Below are positions 25,301 through 35,400 of a stretch of 64,000 nucleotides of DNA, in pieces. The notes under the pieces were generated by a model, which was given only the letters and a program-made list of their open reading frames with translations, was not told the DNA's origin and did no database searches. Made by a program: the position numbers and the translations under genes. The stretch is from Linepithema humile (lineage: Eukaryota; Arthropoda; Insecta; Hymenoptera; Formicidae). The DNA is taken from assembly GCF_040581485.1 (NCBI RefSeq), contig NC_090131.1:26734532-26798531 (forward strand), read 5' to 3'. Numbering within the stretch: position 1 is the first letter of the stretch; the number at the start of each line of letters is the position of its first letter.

Positions 25301-27087
25301 TGCTGACGATATTAAAAGCTGATGTCAACAATTTCGTTGATTATTTAGTAAGAGTCATATAAATAATTCTAAAAATAGACGAAATCAATCTAGTCGCTAG
25401 TAGTCACGATTCCGATTAAGTGCACATCATTTCGTATGCTAACGACAACCTCAATAAGATAAACGGCTTTGCAAAAGTTCTCATGCAATATCGGGATCGC
25501 AACCCCCTCATGCCGATTCGTTTCATTGATCGAAATTATCAACCGTGATATCGACGGAAAAAAGCAGTGTTATTTAAAATGTGGCTAACTATAAACACTC
25601 GCTTTTTATCGACGGGTTTATCAATACCGATAATTCTACAATGACGATTTTGCACGTAGAGTTTTCGACGCGAACGGATTTATCGACCACCAGTCGCAAC
25701 AAGTCCTCGTCGAGAGCAAAGGACGCGATAGTGCTTCTTATCACGGCGTAGCTGTTTATTGCACGGCTCGATTGATTATCTTATTTGCTGAAAATTCGTT
25801 GCACCGATATTGTCTGGCAAAAATCCTGCGTACGTGTTTAATCATATATTAACTCTGTACTTTTCTACTGTATCGTGTTTACTTCTATAAACATAAAATC
25901 AGATTGATAAAGCTATCTAACAGATTGCCAATGCAATCTGTAATTTCAGATAAGAATATTTTCAGATGATTGTTACGTGAACGATTCTGAATGATAAAAT
26001 TTTGAGGCGTAAACAAAAATCGGTATACTACTTCGGAAGTGTTTCACAAAGAATCATTCAATCTACTTGAGAAAGCGAAATAGCTAGCGTGAAAACGTCA
26101 GTGCAACAAGTCCTTTGATCAGTCAATGACCGTTGACAACGCAACTCTCTGAATACTTAGCCTAAGTATCTGTTCAAAAGGTTGACTTTCGAAACTGACT
26201 TCTCACAATGCAAGAAAACTTTGAATGCACGTAATAAAAAAATACAATCCGAAAAATCATCTTATAAATTTTGTTTAAACAAAAAATGTTTTCGAAAATT
26301 AATGTCTGATATTGATTTAGTGATTTTTACATGGCGAAAGCAAAAATCTTATTCTGGAAATAAGATTTCGTGGCAGAAAGGAAAAAACTCTTGAATTCAA
26401 CGACCTTATCGAACCACCCTCGCTGCTGCGAAAAAGGGGCGGTTTTTATCCGCCATGCAATACCGTAAATACGAAATACGTAATACATGGATAAAATTTT
26501 GATATGCTGATAAAGCAAAATCCGATTTCAAAATATTTTGTGAATTCATAACAAATACATATAATGCGTAAAGTTTTGTATCTCAAAATATTAAAAGATT
26601 CTAAGATGTTACCACAAAAAATTTATAACCTAAAATGACTTATTCGTGATTCGCGAAAACAAATGCACACAGACGACGGAAATAAAGGGATAAAGAGCGC
26701 ATTCAAGAAACTAATGAAATTTCCCACGCATAATTTAATGACAGCGCATGCATCTTAAGTGGATGTTGCTCCCATTTGGCGCCATTGACAATGATTTGCG
26801 TCGCTATTGAATGTACCGTATTAACGACGCGAGTCATCATAGACGGAACCGAATCTAACTCATTTTGTAACAGTACGACAAATTATTGTGGCGGTTTATC
26901 GTCGCAATTTATCGTCAACCATGCTCTACGCTCATCCACTAATACACCGTCACGCGACGCGGATAAAAATAACGACGCTTTTTTGCTTCATCGCAAAACC
27001 GGCGGTTGCGCCGCGTGAAAGCTTACAGGTGCGAAATTCTGCACTCACCTGCAGATGAATGGGCACCTTCTTCACTGGCGTGCTCAT
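10349..27087 (-). CDS. CRMP: Collapsin response mediator protein / dihydropyrimidinase
   Basis: Coding exons in transcript order: 27087-27049 (MSTPVKKVPIHLQ), 18154-18060, 17487-17175, 15407-15228, 14846-14733, then either 14102-13870 or 12549-12317, then 11717-11381, 11219-11064, 10893-10623 and 10428-10349. Phases match throughout and give 605 residues. The fold is the amidohydrolase of the dihydropyrimidinase/CRMP family. Metal ligands are H75 and H77 (DPHTHFE), K167 (SFKMF, normally carboxylated), H200 (VHAENGD), H256 (only with exon 14102-13870) and D334 (GSDNCTF), each offset by 8 from human DPYS. The C-terminus is the CRMP-type tail ending PPGGRSAGGFW. With H256 the product should open dihydrouracil and dihydrothymine rings; with the other exon it should be a CRMP that acts in cytoskeletal and neuronal signalling. 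Drosophila is known to make both proteins from one gene. Intron 1 is about 8.9 kb. Confidence 0.95.
11220..11380 (-). other. Probable GC-AG intron in CRMP
   Basis: The exon before this 161-bp intron ends with the conserved VDFNIFE at 11381, and the next begins GTEVTGVPEYVIVNG at 11219 after a clear TGCAG acceptor. The first intron bases are GC (GAG|GCTAGT), not GT. The nearest GT lies four bases further and would break the frame and the conserved protein. GC donors are a known minority class. Confidence 0.75.
12317..12549 (-). CDS. CRMP: CRMP alternative exon, CRMP type
   Basis: A 233-nt exon bounded by TAG at 12550-12552 and donor GTAAGT at 12316 on the minus strand. It encodes the paralogous segment beginning VNSPLYVTAITSKSAADVV, where the histidine ligand is replaced by alanine (residue 256), as expected for a CRMP that cannot bind the normal metal pair. 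It aligns with the other exon along its full length (FGETLA-AVG-DG, PPLRPDP-TP) and so arose by exon duplication. Splicing both or neither would shift the frame. Confidence 0.93.
12550..13869 (-). other. Intron between the two alternative CRMP exons
   Basis: A 1.3-kb segment separating the mutually exclusive exons. No third exon copy was found on either strand. Any splicing control elements that keep the two exons exclusive would be expected here or in the flanking introns; none was identified by eye. Confidence 0.6.
13870..14102 (-). CDS. CRMP: CRMP alternative exon, dihydropyrimidinase type
   Basis: A 233-nt exon bounded by TAG at 14103-14105 and donor GTGAGT at 13869 on the minus strand. 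It encodes residues 248-324 plus two bases of 325. It begins VNCPLYVVHVMSRSA, supplying the zinc-ligand His256, and ends PPLRPDPDTPRVLVNMLA. It also carries GTDGTNYLHKCWRHAAGHV, close to the dihydropyrimidinase version of this segment. It is the upstream member of a pair with 12549-12317; same length, same phase. Confidence 0.93.
15408..17174 (-). other. CRMP intron upstream of the VKEDMATL exon
   Basis: A 1.8-kb intron without a recognisable nested gene. Open frames at 15093-15566 are the CRMP exon read through into intron or in other frames. A small pair of overlapping frames at 16455-16667 has no family resemblance. Confidence 0.6.
17591..17716. repeat. Fold-back (MITE-like) element in a CRMP intron
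   Basis: AGGTCTGTTCTT at 17591 is inverted as AAGAACAGACCT ending at 17716. The arms extend through CTGGCTGCACTAGTTCGGAG to form a stem of about 50 bp with few mismatches and a loop of about 10 bases (around CCATATTGG). GAT flanks both sides and may be a 3-bp target duplication. The intron is transcribed, so the CRMP pre-mRNA would carry a long hairpin. Confidence 0.8.
18155..27048 (-). other. CRMP intron 1 (8.9 kb)
   Basis: This lies between the start-codon exon and the SAQNRLLIKNG exon. It is mostly AT-rich, with GC- and CpG-richer patches near 18850-19260, 20380-20720 and 22740-23180. The longest open frame (22760-23206, +, 148 codons) shows no recognisable domain and sits in one of these patches. 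Alternative first exons or enhancers are possible but cannot be shown from sequence alone. Confidence 0.6.
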
Positions 27088-28008
27088 CTCGTATATTCAC
27101 AATTGCTCACGATGATTTGTCCTCGACTAACTGCAGGCCACTTTATCTTCGCTTACGACGAAACGCTTTACGCGCGCGATCCCGCCGACGTTTTCTTTTC
27201 CCTACGCAAGAGAAACGAGATCGGGAAGGAGCGTTATCACACGATTACAACCGCACGATCGACTAGACGCGACTGACGCGACGCTGCGAGCGCGCGTCGT
27301 TTTCGTTTTCACCACTCGGCGAGGGTGGCTTCCCACTCGCTCGCTTCCCTCACCTCGACCAATCAAAACATTACTGGTGAATTGTAGGAGAGTTAGAAAA
27401 TGCAAAAATAAGACCTGTAATTAATAAAAGTAATTATGCAAAATAGATCTCATTAAATTAATAGACCTGATAAAATTGATTTACCATGAATTCGTTTCAG
27501 TAATGCGTTTTTTGTTTTACGATGGGGTTCTTGATTAACAAACTCGACCGTAAGATGGCATCGCTAGAATTTTTTTAGCGGCAAGTTTGAATAAAAATTA
27601 TTCTAAAAAATTTAGATAAAAATTGTAATTCAGAGATGCATTAAAAAAATCCTAATAATTTAGGCATATATATTTCAATTATATGTTTTAGTTAGATTAG
27701 TAGTAATATTAAGATAAGTAGTAATATTTCAATATATTTTAGAGTTTATATCAATTTTTTGTATGATACAGGAAGAGACTGTGAGAAAAATAAATTAATA
27801 AGTGATGTAAGAATACTACTCTTATTTGTGATAATAAATATTTGCACAATATAAACACATATTTGCGAAATAATTGTGAAACTTGTTGCTATTCATTAAT
27901 TTGAATAAAACTAGGTTATATTCGAGATGATGAGGTTATATTTGACATGATCCACGTTCCCGCGCAAAAACAGATACTGTTTTGTGTCATATAAAAATTA
28001 TAATTAAC
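27088..28008. promoter_or_regulatory. Divergent promoter interval of CRMP and RNASEH2C
   Basis: The two start codons are 921 bp apart and face away from each other, so this interval should hold both 5' UTRs and promoters. The CRMP side (27100-27400) is GC- and CpG-richer than the RNASEH2C side. No exact TATA or initiator assignment was attempted. Confidence 0.5.
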
Positions 28009-28638
28009 ATGGCTATACGATTGCATATAAATAATAAAGATTTAGTTGATCAAAAGCAGTCAGAGTTACACTTTATGCCATGTAAAATTCATGGGAACGA
28101 AGCCGCTAAGGTTTCTTCTTTTTTTAAACCTTACATTCGTAAGATAGACAAAGAATGTAAGTAGGCTAATAAACTTATAGTATTATATTTCTTTTATGTA
28201 GCATATTTTAATGGAAAAATATTGAAGGCACACAAGTACATAAAGTAAAATATAATGAAATTATTTATATTTTTGCCTTTTATTCTACCACTTTCTAAAA
28301 TTATTGAATTTTACAGATTGTGATTGTTCTTTCCGTGGTTATCCACTCCAAGGAAAAGAAGTAACTGTACCTGCTAGCTATAAAGGCATGATATTTATGG
28401 AAAATAGAAAGACAGATAGTGAAAGCAAGAATCGAAATTTGTATTGCACCAAAACCTTTTCAAAGTTTACATATTGGAATTATGATAAAATACCATCCAA
28501 GAATGATGCCATTATAGCAGCATTAGATTGGATTGACATAGCTGAAACAGTAAGTAGCTTTTTTTATGGACAATTATAATTTATCAATCCTTATGCAACT
28601 TGTTTTAATAATTCTAGTTACATACACCAGAAACATAA
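28009..28638 (+). CDS. RNASEH2C: Ribonuclease H2 subunit C
   Basis: Three exons, 28009-28156, 28317-28549 and 28618-28638, with donors GTAAGT and GTAAGT and acceptors ACAG and CTAG. Phases match and give 133 residues. Recognisable family blocks are LHFMPCKIHGN near the N-terminus, SSFFKPYI, FRGYPLQGKEVTVP, and FSKFTYWNYDKIPSKNDAI followed by ALDWIDIAETLHTPET at the C-terminus. This is the small accessory subunit that forms a dimer with RNASEH2B and supports the catalytic A subunit, which removes ribonucleotides from nuclear DNA. Its length is near that of the human protein (164), lacking the acidic insert. The gene was not previously obvious because the 7-codon last exon is very short. Confidence 0.92.
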
Positions 28639-30767
28639 ATACCAAAGGCATATACCAATTGTTCTAGTGGAGATATAAGAAACATTGTTATCCAGTAACA
28701 TTATATTTTTCTACTGATAGAAAAGGGAAGTAATAAAGATGTATTTCGTATAACAGATTTATTTTTAATGTTGTAATTGGATGGTTATGCCACAAATAAT
28801 GAGTGTATATGTGCGTAAGAATCTATAACTGTAAGATGTGTAAAGAGAGATAGTGGTGGTATCAATAGAGTATAATTAGCAGCAAAGTTTTTAAAGAAAC
28901 AGAGTTTTCTATTTAGATATCTGTGGACTTTTCATTAGTTCGTTTAATATAATGATACAATTATAAATGCATTCTGCAGATTCTTTTCAAAGACACAAAT
29001 CTGTTTTATGCAAGATGTTACTATGCTTTTATACGATTCATATTTAATTTTATATTAAATGCATTTAGTGCCATCGACAGCTTACATTGATAGTATTCAT
29101 TGTAAATAGGATGTACTTAGCATCTGAGCATCCATAGCTATCTTAAAGACATACAAATGTGTAATTTACAAAATACATTTTTCAGAATACCTACTGAATC
29201 GTTTAGGCCAAAGAATCCAATCAGTTTGCAACTAGCATGTATTGAACATGTGCGCAGCGTGAATCGATTTCCAAATACGAAATGCTAGAATTCAATTTCC
29301 ATTCCTGTATCATGTAGAATCATTGGCAGTGAGAGGAAATGTGCGTATCTTAAACGAAGTATGTTTGTTTACATTATCTCGCGTTAATTAATATGCTATA
29401 GCATCATACAATACATCATAGCAATTAATGCTACAATAGGAAAATTGATTAATTAAATAATTACAATCTCAACCTGAATTTTCTTTGGCGTTATAACAAT
29501 ACTGAGGTATTTATACGAGATTTGTAGAACTAATTAAAAGTGAACCCTGAATATCATATCAAATTACAAAAACTCTCTCTTACGTTCGTTCGTTCGTTCG
29601 TTCTTACATTCTAAATTATCAAGCCCCCTGACACAACGGAATAATAAATATAATAAAATATTTCTATTGATACTTCTTCCGACGTTTATTATATAGATAT
29701 CGCTAATAAAATAACTTCTTGGGATTCTAAAGGACCTATTTACAGTAACATTATAGATTTCTAAAGAGCTACTCTAAAAATAGGTCCGCTGCGTTATCAC
29801 TTCGTTTTCATTCATGCAAAAGCTCTCTAACGTTTACTTATAAAGTTGAGGAAGTAAATGCTTGTCTTATAGAGACGTTAGTCTCGTTGTCCGTATGCTA
29901 AGCTAAATGTATTTTAGTTCACTTATATGTAATTCGGACGGGTGGGTGTCTGTCTGTTCGATCTCAGACTAGATTTCTCAGGCGAGCAAAAAATGCAGCC
30001 TCGGTAAATGAATCAAAAAGACACCCGCCCAACGAGCGGCAAATGTTCAGCTGCCTTTCTCCTTCCTAATAATTTAATCTTTTTAAGCTAAACATGTACG
30101 ATCACATTGGCTTATGTTATTTTCGACGAAGATTACGTTCTAAAATCAGATTTTCCTCGCATTATCCTCTTTAACATTATGGCGTACAATTCTAGATGAT
30201 TTATAGATATATCTGTGAAATTATATACGGAATTAATAAGTAAATAATTCACGATTTCCTCTACTATTGCGTATAATACTTGCAATATCGTGTTTTTTTT
30301 TTTTTTTTCTTTGTACCCTGATTTCAGATGTGTATTTTTATATATGTGAACGGCGATTGAAATTCCCAGAACGTGAGATATGTCCTGTTTGAATGCAAAT
30401 TCGAAAAAGTAATATTTGTAAAACTCGTGGAAACTAACACTTTGGCAGTGGCTTGTGATATATTCAAATCTCAAAACTTCGGTATAAGACACTGCAACAG
30501 GCAGTAGAATACATATTAGTTTTTGGTATTGTCCGCGCGCTCCTGTCAGTCGGTCCTTTTCACTCGATTCGATAGAATATATAAAAAAAAAAATCATTAT
30601 AAATGCCACTTGTATACAATATAAAAAAGACTACAGTCTTACAGTTTTACAAGAAAAACTTATAAAATCTCAAGCAAATCAAAAGATCCTCAACCAGATC
30701 GCAATCCGTTACGTAGTTTCACTAAATTTGTACATTCGTAAAGATATCAAATAAAATACCGCACTAT
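28639..30767. other. Convergent 3' regions of RNASEH2C (+) and the TMC gene (-)
   Basis: AATAAA at 28732-28737 is a good candidate end for RNASEH2C. A minus-strand AATAAA (plus TTTATT at 29695-29700) could end the TMC transcript, implying a 3' UTR of about 1 kb. A (TTCG)n microsatellite sits at 29583-29602. The 158-codon minus frame at 30133-30609 lies in the putative TMC 3' UTR and resembles no family. Confidence 0.5.
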
Positions 30768-33300
30768 TTATACATGCTGAAACGTGCCCAAATCATTGGT
30801 TTGCTCCTGATGAAACTTGTTCTGATCCTGCTGCTGCTTGATGAAAGCGCTCAGCCTGTTGAGCAGAAATTGTTTGTCATGGCCTTCCAATACTAATTGA
30901 TTCTTCAATACCGTCACCATGTGCTTATTCGCTATCGACACCGCGTAATAGTAATAGAGAAGCAGAGCGAGAATGACGAACGCTGGTATGCCGAAGCCAG
31001 CCGTGCCCAGGAAGAACAGTGCCGATTGTATCCAATCGGGGAACTGCGAGAATGTCATGATCAGCAGCATCCACACGGACTGCAGTCCGCGGAACGGGCC
31101 GCACGACTTCGACGGCATGATCTCGGCGATGGAGTAGCCGACTGGTATCGTCGCCAGGATGAAGGAGACCAGCAAGATGAACATGAAGAGGGAATTCGAC
31201 CTGCTTGCCCGGTATATCTTGCTCGACGGTGTGCTGTTCACCAGACAAGTGAACTTCTTCACATAAAACAGCAGAAACGTCCCGACAACGGCGACCATCG
31301 GCAGCAACGGCGCGAAGAAGCAACCGAGCCAGCAGATCGTCTGCGAGTACACGATATCCAGCACGTGCTTGGGTAGGTCGAATTCCTGCTCGCCGACAAA
31401 GCGCAGGATCTTGTTCTCGGAGTTCCGCGCGATCAGCGAGCGCGGAAAATTAATGAAGAACGTCATGAAGAATTGGATGAAGAGATCGGTGGTGTACAGC
31501 TTGAAGAACTGCTGCCCCACGAAGGTCTCCCAGCACAGCGGCTGCCGATTCCTATCGTTGGTGCACTCGTCGTCCGGAATCTTCTCCCCGACGAGTCTGT
31601 ACAAGGACGTGAGTAGAACGCCGAGGGAGGCGAGTCGGAGAAAGACGGTTCTAAATAGCGTCATTCGCACGACGTAGGATGGACTGTAGTGCTCCAGAGC
31701 GACCAGGTAGCGAAAGAGGAATGGAATCGCGACGTTGAGCCCGACGATACATATATAAGGAAGGAATTCGAAGAACAGATGACTGATCTTGGACGCGCCT
31801 TGGTTCTGCGCGAGGTACGTCGCCGTCTGCTCGAACGAGAAGTCGATTATGTAATAAATAAACACGCCACAGCCGCTGAGTACCGTCAGGACGATCAGGT
31901 GGACGAACAAGCGTATGAAGAACAGCTTCGTCTTCTCCTCCCGCGTGCGATTCTGCCGTTCTTCCTCCATCCTCTCCGCCTCCAGGAATCCCTTCATCTC
32001 GTTGTACAGCGCTTTGTGCTTCACCGCCGCGGACTTCTCGTTCTGGATGCAGTAATCCCAGCCGCCAAACACGAGGTTGCAGTATTGATAAAACTGTCCC
32101 TCGCCCTCCACGACTCTCTCCTTGAAACCCTTAGCGGCTGACCGCACAATTGCTACTAGGCTGATAATGAAGATGCTAATAATAGCGCAAATGTAGGACA
32201 GCGGTGAGTTGTAGTAGAGATTGGGACCGAAGTTCTCGTAGATCTTGTGCGTGTACGTGCCGTAGAACAACAGAGTGTACTCCAAGATGCCGCGGCCTTG
32301 CACGATCTCGGTTATACTGTTGCTACCATCGGTCTTATTCCTGTACATTTCGGTGCAGCAGGCTACGCTAGCGTTGTTGTTGGGCGTACATGCTTCGTTC
32401 TCTGGCACCTCCAGCAAGATCGCCGGCAGCACTATCAGCAAGAACAAAATCGCGAACAGAAGCAAATTCAGATACATCAGCCATTTGATAAATAAAAAGT
32501 ACGATACTATTCCCATTCCAAAATTTCCGCCTATCTTCTTCAGACTGTCGTTCCACAGCTCCATCTTGGAGTACGCCTCCTTCATCCTTATGCGGAATTG
32601 TTGCCAGGCTTTCCTGCGCTGCCACTTCAGCTGTTCGAAGCCTTGAAGTCGCAGTTTGGTAGCGCTCTGAAAAACACGGAAAATAAATTGTCGCAAATTA
32701 TACTTACTCTAATTTATTCGTTGTAGAATATAAACTTTTATATCAATTTTTCAAAATACCTGCAGTTGATTCTTCAGCTGTATTTTCTGAGACATGCACA
32801 CAGGCATAGCCTTGATCTGCATGATTTCTTCCCAAGTGCGTTCTTCGTTGGACAAGTTCTCCGACAGATCTGGTAACATAGACACCGCCACATCATGTAC
32901 ATTGGTCGACATACGCCTTGAGGTTGTTGTGCCACGAGATCTAGTGCTTGTCCGTCTTCTCAATGTCATCTTTGTGTCATTTCGGATTCGCTTTGCTGTG
33001 GCTGAAATGTAGAAAAGGTATTGTGTAAGAATAGAAAAGATCTTGTAAGATGTAGCTCATAAAATGTAGAAAGATTTATTTGTAATTGTTTTGTTTTCAA
33101 GTAGAGAGCTGTTTCAACTCACCAACGCGAGATTTTTTGCTAGGAAGCAAAGTGGCTATGTGCGAAGGATCCCTCTGCAGAGCTTGTTGCAGATCCGCTT
33201 CCATAGCCGCAGGATAACTTTCTTGATAGAATTCGGCGCCAGCCTCTTCCCATCCATGGCCTCTGTCGCCACCTCTTTTCTTTCTCTCTCCACCCGACAT
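30768..33300 (-). CDS. Transmembrane channel-like (TMC) protein
   Basis: Exons 33300-33123, 33001-32760 and 32666-30768 join in phase (1, then 0) for 772 residues. The last exon alone encodes 632. The TMC-domain signature is present as CWETFVGQ at residue 518 (31524-31535). Hydrophobic segments include the first near 32510-32410 (FIKWLMYLNLLLFAILFLL), others around 32210, 31880, 31740, 31660, 31470, 31310, 31170, 31060 and 30960, giving the usual multi-pass plan with both ends probably cytosolic. The N-terminal 140 residues are basic and polar. TMC proteins are membrane channels or channel-associated proteins; TMC1/2 work in mechanotransduction. The compact length and sequence feel suggest the TMC5/7-like branch of insects rather than the giant fly Tmc, but I cannot settle the subfamily. 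ATG 33300 is chosen because it heads the frame after an upstream non-ATG stretch. Confidence 0.92.
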
Positions 33301-35400
33301 TTTCAATCTCTGGAGTATACTTTCTGAGTGAGTTGAATCTTATTCACAAAGCAAATCAATCACATGCAATCTTTAAACGTTTAATTCTGCACAAATAATT
33401 TGTACAGCTTGACACATAATTTTAACATTTATATTCCACTTCTGTGTTCTATTTCTTCAATCTAGAATCTCTCAATACAATTATGTAGATTCCTTCCTTA
33501 ATTATGTAGATCAATTCCTCTGAATTCTTTACATACTGTTCAATGTAGCTGCAGACAATATTGCTCATTCGAGAATGACGACAGTGTATTCAACTGTAAA
33601 AGAAATAAACTATTGTTGAATCATTATCTTGGCATGTGTACTACAATAAGATCAAATAAGATAAAACAATATCAGAAACAATACACACATACACACACAC
33701 ACACGTATCCGGCATGAGTGTCGTCATCAAAAGATCTTTCGCAATCGTTTACGTGGAATTTCTGCCGATCGATACTTAACAATATCTTGAATAACAATTT
33801 ATTCTCAGCTGTTGGAGCCTCAAACCACAGGCCGTTAATATTGGATACACCGCTCCGATGCTGCGTTGAATGCGACATACATTGTCATACGTGAAATCTT
33901 TATGAGGTTTGCAGCCCGTGGAAATTAGATCAACGTGCATGACGACATCGCGCCCGTCACTTCGGTCTTCTTGAAATTCCGACGGACGAAAGCTTCGTAG
34001 CAGCTCATCGGCGCGAGCTCGCACGGCGGCATTTTGTTTGTCTCATACGTCAAACTCACAGCAGACGGCTAATGACAAGAAGCTACCGATCACGAACCGC
34101 CTAGATGGCGTCTGAATAAATTTCGTGCTTCCAGTGACGCCAGATTTGAGACGCAAGCAGCAAGAGGGAGGGAATACCACCCACAAAGCGCAAGCTTTGA
34201 ACTCACACGTATGTGTGAATTCCGTGCTTCGAACACTAGAAGAGAGCTGACATACTATTTCTGTTTCTTTTTTTTAATGGTCAGAAACACTCCATTTTAG
34301 CCGGGATTTTAATAAATTGTTAACAGGAACACCTGTTAATGTCATCACTGGTGTCACTGGATGCTCCAAAAAAAAGACAGTTTTTAGAATATTTATAAGC
34401 TTGGTCTTTTTTCCAAAAAAGAGTAGCCAAATATCTATTTTTTTCTAATAGTCAAATAAAAAGAAAATATAGAAAAATAAAAACAAACATTTGTGTAATT
34501 TTTGTAACATTTTATTATTTATTATGTAAGAAATTTATTTCATGAAAAGTAATTTTATTGATGCATTCACACAATAATTGTTTAGAATTAAATAAAATCT
34601 ATCATTCATTACAAACTTATAATTCTACAAAGAAAAAAAATACATTTTTGAAAAAATCGTTACTTTTTAATTGATTGCTTTTTGAATGATGAAAAAATTA
34701 ATAAATTTTTTATACATTAAAAATCTTGTATCGTTCATGGAGGCATGCGACACGTTATGCATTTAGCATGTTATATTAATATATTGAGTACGATTCATTA
34801 TATTTAATAATATAATTCATTATACGCATAGTTGTTGCTTTTTGATTGTTAAAAAAATTAACAATTTTTTATACATTGAAAATTTTATATTATGCATAGA
34901 GGCATGCGACATGTTACGCATTTAACGTGTTGTTTTGATACATAGAGCACAATTCATTTCATTCTAATGGCATAATTTACAGTCTTTACATCTCGCAAAT
35001 TGATTTTGACATTCAGAAATTATCTACCTTCGATTGAACAAGTATTTACATAAATACTGTATTTTTAATATGTTCGATTTTTGTAAAAAAAAGTAACATA
35101 CAATCGAAGAACAAAATTAGAAACAATTAGGCAAAATTCTATATGTGAGATCAATAAATAATAACTTCATTATCTTAACGCAACATTACGCAATTTGAAA
35201 ATTTAAATAGTTGTAATCTAAAAGTAACACACACATAATCCAAGATCATCATTTCACTTAGAGAGATATTCCATATTTGGAGACCAAAGTTACACTTTGT
35301 GTTACGTAAGAGTACAATATTATAAGCGTAATAGTGATTAATTAATATTACTATGATTATATTAATATCATTAGAGCTGTTTGCGATAAGATTTCTGGCT
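33301..35400. other. Region between FAM98 (3' end) and TMC (5' end), both on minus
   Basis: This should contain the TMC promoter and 5' UTR and the FAM98 3' UTR. A CA/AC microsatellite lies at 33682-33704. Minus-strand open frames at 33672-34031 begin with a good-context ATG (34031) but change frame without a usable splice site; I do not recognise them. A diverged ~160-bp direct duplication occupies 34677-34990. Confidence 0.45.
34677..34990. repeat. Diverged ~160-bp direct duplication
   Basis: Two copies, from about 34677 and 34837, share GCTTTTTGA, TTTTTTATACATT, GAGGCATGCGAC and a GCATTTA segment in the same order with scattered substitutions. The sequence is AT-rich and non-coding. Confidence 0.7.

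Noticed and set aside
30897..32495. Several plus-strand frames of 80-160 codons
   Set aside because: Antisense of the large TMC exon.
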